From Agriotes lineatus (taxonomy: Eukaryota > Arthropoda > Insecta > Coleoptera > Elateridae): 64,000 nucleotides of DNA. The stretch is from the NCBI GenBank assembly GCA_940337035.1, contig CALNHX010003631.1:62001-126000 (forward strand). The letters are read 5' to 3'. The translations under genes were made by a program, and so were the position numbers. Shown here piece after piece: positions 1 to 10,017 of the stretch; position 1 is the first letter of the stretch; each line of letters starts with the position of its first letter. The notes under the pieces were generated by a model that searched no databases, was not told the DNA's origin, and was given only the letters and a program-made list of their open reading frames with translations.

Positions 1-152
1 TAAAGCGGGGTGTTATCACGACTTTCATGTACGAGATTGAACAGCGCCCAGAAATAAGTTTTGTTTCTGAAATACTTGCTAATCTTGTCATAACCAGATG
101 AATTTCAGCTACTGCATACACAAAACATTAATAATTCTGAGGGAAAATTTAG

Positions 153-427
153 GGTCCCGAGTGGTGTAGCTTGAACAAGCGTCCACGTTCGATCAGCAGA
201 GTTAAACAACGCTGTCTCTGGTCAGAACTTGGATGGGAGTTCCACGGCTGTATCTCTCGGCGCCTCGTGGTACGGCTATCACGGAAAAAAGTTGGTCCCG
301 GCGGTCATAACAACATCATGACAGTCGTTAGTGGGGTTGGAAGTCCTCATAACTGCACAGCGACGCCTATAATTGGCCTAACGGCTGTTGGCTGAGTGCG
401 AATTAAATAAATAAATAAATAAATAAA
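153..427 (+). repeat. 5S rRNA-derived SINE, copy 1
   Basis: The unit starts near GGTCCCGAGTGGTGTAGC and carries a block matching the internal promoter region of 5S rRNA: a GTTCGATCAG start, GAGTTAAACAACG (box A position) and GGTCAGAACTTGGATGGG (box C position). The first third of 5S rRNA is replaced by other sequence. A family-specific body follows, ending in GGCCTAACGGCTGTTGGCTGAGT and an (AAAT)n tail. A second copy lies on the minus strand at 26931-27212 and is collinear along its whole length, so the boundaries come from comparing the two. The 74-residue ORF across it is read-through of the SINE, not a gene. No clear target-site duplication was seen. Confidence 0.85.
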
Positions 428-703
428 ATATCAAAGGATTTTAATCCACATATCGTGCACTGCAAATTCAATCACACAGCATCAGAAGCAATCTATCAAA
501 TCATCTGCCCAAAATAGCTGGAAATTCAAGACAGTCCCTGAATATTAAATTAATTTTAACTAAAGCACAATTTAGACGTGACACCTAGCAACAAAGAATA
601 ATTCTTTTTTCTACAACCATTATAAAAGGTGATATTCGCGCATCGCTATCGACTCGTGAAGTTTGCCTTTTTTAACGTGCTATTAAAAATAGGTTATTTA
701 TTT
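428..703. other. no recognisable feature
   Basis: AT-rich spacer between the SINE tail and the LINE 3' tail. Nothing recognised. Confidence 0.5.
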
Positions 704-704
704 C

Positions 705-737
<33 letters not shown>

Positions 738-1345
738 GCTATACATTTCGAAGAAATTTAAACTGTTCTTGCGAACCCACGAATCTTTTTATTGCGGAGG
801 ATTAATCCACGTTGTCTTTTACTATTTTCTTGTCTTTATAGATCTGGGTGCGTTTTCACTTTCAATACAATTTTCCTCCATTCTTTCCTGTTTTCTATTA
901 CTTCTTTCCTATTTATTATTTTCATTTTTTATATGTCTGCTTCTACTTGTTCCTTCCATCTTAGTTTGGGTCTTCCTTTCGGTCGTGTGTGTAGTGGTGT
1001 CCATTCTGTGATTACTCTCTGTGCAGATGTTTCTTCCTTTCTGTATATGTGTCCGTACCATCTAATTCTTTGTGCCTTGTGTACTCTTGCTATGTTTTCA
1101 CCGTACAATACTTTATCTATCTCGTGGTTCATTAATGTTCTTATCTCATCTTCCTGTTCCCTCTTTGGTCCCACGCTTGTTCTCATAATTTTCCTCCTCC
1201 CTTCTTGTCAAGTTTGCCGTTTCTGCTGCATACATTACAACTGGTCTTATCATTGTCTTATATATTTGTATTATCGTCCTTCTGCTTAGCCTTTTATTCT
1301 TCAGTAAGCTTTTGTTTGCATATAGTATGTCCCTGCTGTATTCTA
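704..1345 (-). pseudogene. LINE (non-LTR) reverse transcriptase, C-terminal end with 3' tail
   Basis: Read on the minus strand, the upstream part gives IYKTMIRPVVMYAAET followed by LTRREEEN, the usual stretch after the RT domain of many insect LINEs. After a frameshift near 1185 come VGPKREQEDE, IRWYGHIYRKEE and GRPKLRWKEQVEADI. This is the common C-terminal tail with R-W-x-GH and GRP-x-x-RW motifs. The 3' side ends in a (TAA)n microsatellite at 704-736 (TTA on the element's strand), a typical LINE 3' end. The endonuclease and RT core are missing, so this is a 5'-truncated, frameshifted copy. The clade is not certain from the tail alone. ORFs on the plus strand here are shadows. Confidence 0.85.
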
Positions 1346-1390
1346 TATTTTGCTACGTTACCATTAATGACGTGGGCGAAACAATATTAA

Positions 1391-3800
1391 CATTCTTTTT
1401 TGGCGGTTGTAGAGAAACTATTGTTTACGAATAGTTTTCATGGTTTTGATAAAGCTATAAAAAAACGTATGCCTCTCGTGCGAGAAATACTTTCGTGCTT
1501 TCAACTGATTTTTTGACAAGGCGTAAGCCAAGCACCAAAGTGTGATTTCGTGCACTACGCACATAATTAACTATTTTAAACCTGGAATAATTACACGCAA
1601 CTACGTTATTTCAGGGATCCCAAAAATACAAAAGTATCTAACGTGTAAACTATACTGATTTAAGTGTAACCCACAACTTGGCTAAAGTATATATTCAGAT
1701 GTTAGGTAGACCTAAACAACGTCTAATGGGGCGAGTAGCAGCGTTACGCGAGTAACGTGCACCGATATTGAATCTCTCCAGCGGAAATGGAAACGGAAAG
1801 AAAACTTTTTAAATAAACCTCCCACTCCCTAGCAGAAGAAGATCGCATAAACCAGCACAAAAGACATTTCTGTATATTCTGAGTTTCGCTGTAAGAGAAT
1901 CTTGAAGTAACCCTCGGCCCACTTTTAATTAAAGTAAATCGCTTTGCGAGAGAAAATTTTCCAATATTCAAAAACGGCCGGCGTTTGGCTAATAAAAAGC
2001 TTCTAATTATCTTCCAGACGAGCTACCTAAAAAGTGCACAACATGTGCCCTCTCATAATAATCAAATCAGTCGGGCTGCAGCGGCCCAGACCCCAACGGC
2101 CGTTCCAAACACTTCTTTATTAATAACAGCGTATCACTAAGCGCATGCCGCAATTTTCAAATAGGGTCCGTATTAGTAGTCCGCCATTATCATCAACAAA
2201 TTACATGTCAGCAAGCGGGTCGCCTGATTACTGATTGTTATCGTTCGCACCAAGGGAAAGAGTGTCATTACCCTATCTGAAACCCCCTTTATTCTTCCGC
2301 ATGCCGTCTGCGAGAGAAATCCGGGAAGGCACTCAACTCAGCACGTCCACCCCAGATTACCAGATTCGAAATGGAACTAATGAATGGCCTACATCTCTAC
2401 ATCCATAATCACGGCGAGCTGAAATTATCGTAACGGATAGACAACGTTTGGAGGATCGCGATAACTGCCCGGGGCTGGATGAGGAATTTGGACTCCCTGA
2501 TGAGCTGTTGAAGGGAAAAGGCTGTTTCCCTTTTCTTTGTTACGGCCGACCACGCCTAGCTGACATACGCGTTCCGCAGATTTGTTCATTACAAGCCCAC
2601 TTTGCCGGTTTGCAAACCCTGAAACGAATTTTTCAGTTTCGAGCACTGGAAGCGGGCTGATAATAAAAACACCTCCATTCATACGCGCTCTGTGCTTCTC
2701 TTAAAATGCGGATGTAGCACTCAACAGGGTGTAGATAAATAAAGTTTCATATGTACTTATCTCGGCGCTAGTTTTTTTGGTATGCTGGATCAGAATAAGC
2801 GACTATAAAAATTATTTACAGCCTGTTTTATAGACCGGACCTTTTGTCCTCCGCGATATATCTTCATATCCGCGAACAGCGCTGAAACAAAATTCGTTTA
2901 TTTGGGCAAGAAACAACATTTTTATAACTATTGGATTTAGGCGAGGACCGCAGCTCCGCTGACCTGTAATCCCCATGACAAGGTCTCTTCGGACAACCCT
3001 TCTCCAAACATAAGACACATAGGATACTAAAAAACTGCTTTTTAAAAGTAGTACAAAACAAGATTTATTTCTAATCTTTTAAAGAGGTACAATGTACACT
3101 TGATTTCATTGAAGTTGACTACAGCTAATTTTTGGATGTCTAAACCTGTATTTATAGTTACCTAGTTACTTGAAGTGCAGACTAATAATAACTAGATATA
3201 TTAATTAAAGACTTTTTTATGCTAGAAAAAGTTTAAAAAGCAAGACAGTTACATTCATCTACAGGTAAATAAATAAAAACATTTTACCGCTAGTTGTTAA
3301 GTGAACACTACATAAATTTCTCACAAACCACCTTTATTTCTATTTCTGCCATTTATCATTTATATTGTGTGCAAGTTCACGTAATATCGCACCAAAAACA
3401 AAAATTTCTCAAAGTACACGGCGAGGGGAATCGAGCAGAACCCATACCTAATTTTAATTCTGCAATATCATTTTATCGATATTAATTATCCACGTCGGGG
3501 TCACCACTCTGTAGAGATACAGTATGATCGAATACTTTTATCCTCTAGGTCTAGAGCGCCGTGTAATTATTAAAATTACAATGTCTTGGCACTTCACTAC
3601 ATTAATAATACATCGCGCAATTATGCTGTTTTAATGGTAATATGGTTATAATAGTACTGTAATGATCTAGTGATATACATATAGATGCAACCTAGTTACC
3701 TATCACTAGAATGCTAATAAATAAAAGAGAATTGTTTTATAATTTGAAACATACGAGTACAATTGTGTTTTATACTATATCCACAATCTTTATCTTTATG
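1391..3800. other. no recognisable gene; GC-richer patch at 2.0-2.7 kb
   Basis: ORFs of 60-85 codons on both strands near 2.4-2.7 kb and 2.8-3.06 kb lack recognisable motifs. The 2040-2700 part is GC-richer than its surroundings and could be a retroelement untranslated part or a host conserved element. No assignment is possible. Confidence 0.4.
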
Positions 3801-4670
3801 CAGTGCGTACCAAATGTATGGAACCGGCCTTGTTATTTCAAAACCTAAATCGATAAAATTTAATATGCATGCTGTTTACAAAGCCTTCTATTATTTCCAC
3901 AGTTTTGTTATTTTTGTTAATTGACAAGGTCGGGAGCTGCACAGCCAACTTGATTTTTTTTTAATAGAATTCAACGACATGCTACTTGACATAGTTATCT
4001 CTAAAGATAACTTCGCTATTGTAAATTAAAGATTGGGAGTAGGTATTAACTGGTAAAACTGAAGATCCAGTTAGCGCTGAAAACAATGGTTAGTTTATGT
4101 TGTTTAACGAACGTCAAAAGCTTAAAACTCTGCCCGAAGTGCTAAATTATGTCGCATCTTGCAGAAAAAGAACGTATAGAAATCTTGATGATGATAGGAT
4201 ACGGTGATAGAAGACGCAGTCATGCAGAAGTGCGCGATTTGTTTATAAATTTGCCTATAAATGGTTCTTGTACTAGATGAACTTCATAAACTTAAAACAC
4301 GGTTTCAACAATCTAATGTTACATTAAACACCATAAAACAATTCATTGTTCCCCATGCTAACTGGATCTTCAGTTTTACCAGTTAATACCTACTCCCAAT
4401 CTTTAATTATCTTTAGAGATAACTATGGCAAGCAGCATGTCGCTCAATTCTACTTAAAAATACCTTTCAAACGGTATGCGATTTGACACCCCTTCCTATT
4501 TAAAAAAAAATCAAGTTGGCTGTACAGCTCCCGACCATGTCAATTAAAAAAATAGCAAAACTGTGGAAATAATAGAAGGCTTTGTAAACAGCATGCATAT
4601 TAAATTTTATCGATTTAGCTTGAATAGTTTTGAAATAACAAGGGCGGTTCCATACAATTGGTACGCACTG
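3801..4670 (+). mobile_element. Tc1/mariner-type element with ~0.3-kb terminal inverted repeats, internally deleted
   Basis: Left arm 3801-4075 and right arm 4357-4670 are inverted copies of each other. The outer ends read CAGTGCGTACC and GGTACGCACTG. The outside dinucleotide is TG on the left and TA on the right, consistent with a decayed TA duplication. The right arm holds about 47 bp that the left lacks, in line with a deletion in the left arm between short A/T-rich repeats. The 280-bp centre keeps only the N-terminus of a transposase (4149-4280), so the element is a deletion derivative that would need a transposase from elsewhere. It abuts the next element at 4675 with only 4 bp between. 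Confidence 0.88.
4149..4280 (+). pseudogene. mariner-type transposase, N-terminal remnant
   Basis: The ORF opens MSHLAEKERIEILMMIGYGD and then has RRRSHAEVRDLF. This resembles the first helix-turn-helix of a Tc1/mariner transposase group whose proteins begin with an ERIEIL-(x)-MIGYGDR-type stretch. Only about 33 residues match before the frame drifts and stops after 43 codons. A full protein would be around 330-350 residues, so DNA-binding helices 2 onward and the whole catalytic domain are lost. It sits between the long inverted repeats of the 3801-4670 element and fixes that element's class. Confidence 0.75.
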
Positions 4671-4674
4671 TATG

Positions 4675-5174
4675 TACAGGGTGATTCAAAAATGGCGCAT
4701 TTCCTCTGAAGGGGTTGTTGGGGACTACTAGCGCAGTACGGATAAAATCACAAAAAAAATCTTTACAATCATTCCTCTGAAATATTAACAGTTAAAGATC
4801 CATTTTGAAATAAACTATTTACCAATATTTTAAAAAAAATCAACGTTTCAATCGAAGATTATTATTGTTATTAAACATCCCAATTTCAAAACTAGGCACC
4901 AAAAACTGAAGTTTTGAAAACTAAAATTTTAGGTAAGTTTGATGAAACTGTCAGTTTTTTGAATTGGGATGATTAATAACAATAATAATCCTCGATTCAA
5001 ACGTTGAATTTTTAATAAATATTAGTAAATAGCTTATTTCAAAATGTATCTTCAGCTATTAATATTTCAGAGGGATGAATGTAAATATTTTTTTGTTATT
5101 TTTCCTTAGGTACTCCACTAGTAGTCCCCAACAATCCCTCCAGAGGAAATGCACCATTTTTTAATCACCCTGTA
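4675..5174. mobile_element. 500-bp foldback MITE, TA-flanked
   Basis: The sequence is an almost complete palindrome. It begins TACAGGGTGATTCAAAAATG and ends in the complementary CACCCTGTA, with arms of about 215 bp (for example GTTGTTGGGGACTACTAG on the left and CTAGTAGTCCCCAACAATCC on the right) and a small centre near 4890-4960. Ends of TA-CAGGG...CCCTG-TA suggest Tc1/mariner-type mobilisation with a TA target duplication. It has no coding capacity. The arms still match well, suggesting a fairly recent copy or one maintained by gene conversion between arms. Confidence 0.9.
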
Positions 5175-5280
5175 TAATTCTTCTGTACGTGTGTATGTCA
5201 CTGAACTCCTCCTAAACACCTACACCGATTTTGATGAAATTTTTTGTATGTGTTTGAGTGGGTCCCTGGATGGTTTAGAT
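5175..5280 (+). repeat. fragment of a common arthropod interspersed repeat
   Basis: The stretch reading GTGTGTATGTCACTGAACTC and then CCGATTTTGATGAAATTTT, GTATGTGTTTGAGTGGG is of a type I associate with dispersed repeats in many insect genomes. That is from memory and was not searched. It is cut off at 5280 by the hAT-like terminus. Confidence 0.4.
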
Positions 5281-6168
5281 CAGTGGTTCCCAAACTTATT
5301 TGGCTTACCGCCCCCTTTTCAGAAAAAAAATTACTCAGCGCCCCCTGGAAATCTACATTCTTTGAGCGAAGAAACAGAAAGATATTGTAGTGGTAGATTC
5401 TTGAGACTGATAATTATCTATAAGAGTACTTCTAGGTAGGAAATTATTTTCAAAGAATAAATTATTTAACAATTAAAAAGTACAAGGGGGGATTTATACA
5501 TTAAAAGTACAACATAACTATTTGAGAATTGTTTAATGAATGATAGATTAGATACAGTTACTGTTAAATTGTGAATAGTTTATTAAAAAGGTTTTAGCAT
5601 ATAAGTTGATTTAGTTGGGACAGTTGTTTGGTAACATCAGAGCTTAGATTTTAATTTGTATTAACTGACAACCGGAATAACTAAAATGAAAGCCAAACTC
5701 AAATAATTATCTGAAAAAGTATATTATGAAATGTTATAATAAAATATATCATATAGAAATTTGGTATAAATTATTATTATTGCTAGAGAACATGATACAT
5801 ATTTTTAAAATAACCAATTTTTTTGTCTGTATTTGTAACCTGTATTTTGAGTAAAAGCAAATTTAAATAATAAACACCCTTTAATATAATGTTATTTACC
5901 TTCTGGATGGTGTATTAAAGGATGTGATAAAGTAAAATTAAAGAAACGGAGAATAAACGAAATTTAATAAACATACTGAATAAATAAAGTAACAAATGGT
6001 ATGAAGAAGAATAAAAACATTTAATAATGGTAAACAGTCACTATGCTGCACAACAGATGAAATATGTACGAACGGTTTTTCTAAATCTTCTTATCTTCTC
6101 TTCCTTCTTTAAGCTTTCCCCGCCCCCCAATTGCACCCGAGTGCTTGCGCACCCGGTAAGAAACGTTC
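5281..6168. mobile_element. non-autonomous hAT-like element
   Basis: The left end CAGTGGTTCCCAAAC followed by a CGCCCCCTTTTCAG stretch is the common terminal motif of many hAT elements. The right end near 6120-6168 has CGCCCCCCAATTGCACCCGA, then ACCCGGTAAGAAACG, a decayed version of the expected inverse terminus. The 700-bp interior is very AT-rich with no transposase. The expected 8-bp target duplication was not found, probably because the right terminus is eroded. Confidence 0.55.
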
Positions 6169-6185
6169 CTATTAGTATTTGATGA

Positions 6186-7622
6186 GATTCTTCGTATGTA
6201 GCAATTGCTGGTATACTTCAGCAGCTACAACATGGTATGTGGAAGCCTTTATAGCCTTCTGCTCAAGGAAGCTAACCTCAGCAAAATGCAAATATAGCTT
6301 ACTTTCCCGAGAATTATTAGGAATTTACTTTTCTCTTAAGAAATTCCCTTATTATGTTGATGGTAAACAGTTTTCCATATATACTGACCATCGTCCTCTC
6401 ACAGCAGTAACCAAATTATCTGGTGATCACCTTCCGCGTGATTTTCGATACGTCAAGGGCTGTGAAAATGTTACAGCAGATGCTTTGACACGTGTTTCAT
6501 TAATTAAACTACCTAATACTGTTGATTATGAGGGACTGGCTTTAACTCAAGGGTCAGATTCAGAACTGCAACAATTGTTCGGGAAATCGATTGTTTTCTT
6601 TTATTAAAACTAAAACATCAAAGGCCACACCGATTTGGATCGACAAATTTACGAATGTCGCGATACCATACATACCTGACAAGTTTAGATTTCTTATTTT
6701 CAAATCGATTCACGGGGCAGCTCATCCTGGCATTGAGGAAATATAGGAAATTGCTTTCCAAACGTTTTCTGTGGTCTTCGATGCACAAAGATGTAAAAGC
6801 ATGGATCAGCAAGTGCCCAAATTGTCAAAGACATAAAATAATTCAACACACCAAGCCTCCGTTTTTTGAATTTGAAGAGCCTGACAAGCGATTTAATCAT
6901 GTCCACTTAGATATTGTCATTTACCAAGATGCGGCCAGAACAAAATACATTCTGTCTATAATTGACCGTTTTTCTAGGTGGCCCAAAGCAATTCCCCTCG
7001 CTTCTATTACCACGTTGCGGGATTCCAAAGATGTTAACAAATGATAACGCGTAAATATATTTGTCAAGAAGCTGGCAAAGTTTTATCTCAACTCTTGGTA
7101 TCCAAAATGCTCGAAGCAGTGTATATCATCCTATTAACCAAGGAATCGTAGAAAGGTTTAGTAAAACCCTTAAACAAGCTATCTCCACTACAGGTGCGTC
7201 TTCATGGGTTGATAACCTGCCTTGGATTTTTGACTTTGATGTCAACCGTAAAATCGGGTCTTAGTTCCCCTGCTGAAATTCTGTTTAATTTAATTCTTCG
7301 ACTTCCTAATGACTTCTTTGTGGAAGAATCCCTTCCGTCGTCAAATTTATCACCTTTCACTAATGAAATTAGGTCACATATTGCAACACCACAGTATTTC
7401 TTTACAAAGAATCACCCGCACTCAAAATTCTATATTAACAAGGATTTGGCTAATTGTACACATGTGTTGTTGCATAATAGCACGCAAACAAAGAGTCTGA
7501 AGCCTATCTATCTGGACCCTTTTAAAGTAATTAAAAAGGCCGATAAGTACTTTGTTCTGCAGGGTGTTAAGGGTACTGCAAGCTATGATCACCTTACGCC
7601 TGCCTACAGTATTATTACATAA
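6186..7622 (+). pseudogene. Ty3/Gypsy-type pol fragment: RNase H and integrase
   Basis: RNase H opens in one frame with DSSYVAIAGILQQLQHG and shifts to AFCSRKLTSAKCKYSLLSRE, FSIYTDHRPLTAV, then VKGCENVTADALTRV. A deletion removes the residues between the TDHRPL block and VKG. The integrase HHCC zinc finger is split across two frames: HGAAHPGIEEI, then KCPNCQRHK. The catalytic core keeps NHVHLDI (first D), GIPKMLTNDNA (second D) and NQGIVERFSK (E). About 20-25 residues are missing between ASITT and GIPKML. The C-terminal part (SPAEILFNLILRLPNDFF to YDHLTPAYS) is one clean frame at 7260-7622. Protease, RT and both LTRs are absent. This is a dead, 5'-truncated copy directly after the hAT-like end. 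Confidence 0.9.
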
Positions 7623-7831
7623 TGCAATAATCCTGCTTTCAAAGTAGTTGCTAGTTCGATTTAGGTAGAACATGTTTGTAAGTTTCGGCTATTTGATTTC
7701 AGAATTCTGCATGAGGCATTCGCTTGCAGACATGAATCAAAGCAACTACCAGACTGCATCTTACAAATTCGTAACCGAATTCTCTATCACAGCTCCAAGC
7801 ACAAATAATGAAATAGCATGAATTTCGGTTT

Positions 7832-7985
7832 ACACGTCCAGCTACCGCGCTCTTTTGCTTACCTCCTGATCAAGCCCCTTATGAAAGTGGTTCAGTTTTT
7901 CAATCTTAATAATGAGACGGTCCAATCCCGGAAGTTGTTGGTTACATAATGTCAATAGCCGTGAAAGCCTCTAAAATTAAATATA
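7832..7985 (+). repeat. unclassified dispersed repeat, copy 1
   Basis: Shares with 36383-36537, in the same orientation, the blocks CTCTTTTGC, AAGCCCCTTATGAAAGTGG, TCCCGGAAGTTGTTGGTT and a CATAATG(T/A)C...GCCGTG...AGCCTC ending. It lies 200 bp after the Gypsy coding end but the second copy has no Gypsy neighbour, so it is probably independent. A LINE or SINE 3' end is possible; the class is unknown. Confidence 0.6.
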
Positions 7986-8079
7986 AATCTGTTTTAAAAT
8001 AGTAAAGAAGATATGAAATAACTAATGCACTCATTTTTTCCACTTCTTCATACATGAATTAATTGCACGCCAACTTCAT

Positions 8080-8540
8080 ACATTCTCAACATAAACATTA
8101 TTCACAGTGTGTACAGCAATATTGTGTTTTATTTTCATTTTTACATTCTGTGCATCTTTTTCTTGTTCCGCTTTGTATGTACGGTTTTTAAGCAAGAGGG
8201 ATAGAAGTTCCTGCAAGTTTCTGTGTTCTGCACTTCAAAACTGCTGCAGAGGATCTGCGCTTTAGATAGTCGTCCAGAAATTCTAAAGCTATTTTTTTAA
8301 ACTTGCGTTTCATTACATTAGTTTGAGGATTAGTCGAAGCATAAATTACTTGTGAATTTATTCCCGCAACATTCGTGAGCTCCTGAAATACCAAGAACTC
8401 ACCAATGTATAACCTTGAAGTCATAAATTCAGTAAAATTCTCTTTAACACGAACCCTGCAATCCCGAATTATTTCCACAATTATAAATTGTAAAGTTATA
8501 TTATAAATTATATAGTCAATAAAGTAAAAATACACAAGTT
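8080..8540 (-). pseudogene. piggyBac-type transposase C-terminus
   Basis: On the minus strand the ORF 8535-8188 reads LVFQELTNVAGINSQVIYAS and then RKFKKIALEFLDDYLKRRS. This is the segment after the last catalytic residue of piggyBac-like (PGBD) transposases, where a G/A-(I/V)-N-(A/S) motif follows the R-W-P block. After a stop at 8188 the frame continues to RKRCTECKNENKTQYCCTHC at about 8105-8165, matching the C-terminal cysteine-rich zinc-binding domain of that family. The N-terminal and catalytic DDD part is gone. Neither terminal repeat nor TTAA site was found. Confidence 0.75.
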
Positions 8541-9454
8541 TTCAACAGCGTCAATTTAATCTCTTTCACTAAAGGTAGTAAACGTCACGAGGATACTCGC
8601 TCATGCATTGCTAGATGGCATACAAAAACAAAGTCGCTCGGGTCTGATAACAAGGTTCCTCGAAGTTCTGAACTTGCGAGAAAAAGACATTTCTTATGTT
8701 GATTCCGATTTCTTAAAAAAATATTCATGATTGCTTCCTTTTGGCAAAATGCAATCCTTGGTTTTACATTTTGCGTTAACTTTTAAAATACTACAATTTT
8801 ATAGGAATGAAATTTGATATTACGCAAGCAATAATCTGAATTGATCGGAAGTAACTTTATCAGACTTGAAATACGTAATTGCATTTCCACTCCTTCTTCC
8901 TTTCTCTGTCGAATAATTTTCTATTGAGAACCGATTCCCTTTTTTTCTAGTTTTTAATCTGTTGTATCAGTAATTTTTCGTGAAAGACAATTTCTACCAT
9001 TAAAATGCCTGCTAATAAGACGCTTCCACGCCCACAATTGAATTAAATTTTAAACACGAAACAAGGGATGCGGTATTACCGTCTGTATAGAGATGATTGG
9101 AAAATCCCCGATCCTTAATCTGCTTTAGTAGAAATTTAAATGAGTGTCAATTATATTATTCGAGTATGGTCTTACATCGTCCGAATGTATTAACTTCCAT
9201 ATATTTACAGCTAAAAGTCTATACTATGAGTAGGGAAAAAGTATTGAGCCGATATTTGTTTCTTTCAAGCTTGAAGCAAGGTAATTTATGCAAAAGGTTC
9301 CTTAATTTATCTACAAAAAAATCTGTAAAAGGCTTTATCCAGAACTTCCCTCGTCCACACTAAATAATTTTAAAAATCAAATTAAGTTAGGACTAAAAAT
9401 ATCTTCACTTTTCTAATAAATTAAATAAATCGTCATATAAAAAAAAGTTACCGG
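8541..9454. other. no recognisable feature
   Basis: AT-rich. An 88-codon plus ORF at 9097-9363 has no recognisable motif. Confidence 0.4.
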
Positions 9455-9570
9455 TAGTCAAATTCGAAGGGCGGGCGGACCGCGTATACAGTCCCAACGT
9501 TTTGTGGGATATTGCAAGGGAACGGGCTTTTTCTACCTGAGCTACGGAGCACCGACCCTTCGAATTCCTG
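9455..9570. repeat. GC-rich block bounded by an 11-bp inverted repeat
   Basis: AATTCGAAGGG at 9461-9471 and CCCTTCGAATT at 9556-9566 are perfect inverted copies around a GC-rich 84-bp centre. On the minus strand the centre begins GTAGCTCAGGTAG, like a tRNA A-box, and ends in a TTCGAA-containing stretch where a B-box could lie. It may be a decayed tRNA-derived SINE head or a small foldback. Confidence 0.35.
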
Positions 9571-9749
9571 CGTTGCAGCTACATTAAGTAACGCACTAAT
9601 TTGTTGCTCCTTTTTGTATCGTACAGCATTTATTCTGTATTTATTGGGGCCTATTTTTGGTAAGAATAAAGCCTGCGCTATGTACAAATTATTACTTGTA
9701 TTTATTGCTACGTTAAATCAAAAATAAACAAAATTTTATTTTATTTTCG

Positions 9750-10017
9750 TAAGGTGCTCACCCTGTATATAGTTGCCTGAAATTTTCTCGGTTTCATGCC
9801 AGGTAGATATATAATGTGTATGCAAAATATTGTCTTCTTCCGACAAATAGTTTTTGAGTTATACCGCCAACAGACAGACAGACAGGCAGACTGACGGAAT
9901 TGAGAAAACATGTTTTTCGTCATCTAGGGACCCTGAAACGTGAAGATCTAGAGAAATCTCAAAACGTGATTTTTTCGCGATTACAATACTTCCTTCGTCT
10001 TTTAGACGAGGGAAGTA
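9750..10017 (-). repeat. dispersed repeat family H, copy A
   Basis: On the minus strand the unit starts with a hairpin, ACTTCC(C/T)TCGTCTAAAAGACGAAGGAAGT (9988-10016), then a TTGTAATCGCGAAAAA stretch, GATCTTCACGTTTCAGGGTC, a (TGTC)n-rich part and a conserved tail ending ATATACAGGGTGAGCACC. Copies B (52110-52376) and C (14652-14701) share the tail and B shares the whole unit. The conserved-looking ORF is a by-product of the TGTC-type repeat. Class unknown. Confidence 0.75.

Noticed and set aside
792..1289. 165-codon plus-strand ORF
   Set aside because: It is the antisense of the LINE C-terminus on the minus strand; low-complexity Ser/Phe/Leu composition fits a shadow.
6174..6203. Similarity of TTGATGAGATTCTTCGTATG to the repeat at 5229-5255, suggesting the repeat resumes after the hAT-like element
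   Set aside because: The same bases are the start of Gypsy RNase H (DSSYVAIAGILQQ), so the resemblance is probably chance.
9461..9566. tRNA-like A and B boxes on the minus strand as a Pol III gene
   Set aside because: The B-box is off consensus and no tRNA fold could be drawn; kept only as an inverted repeat.
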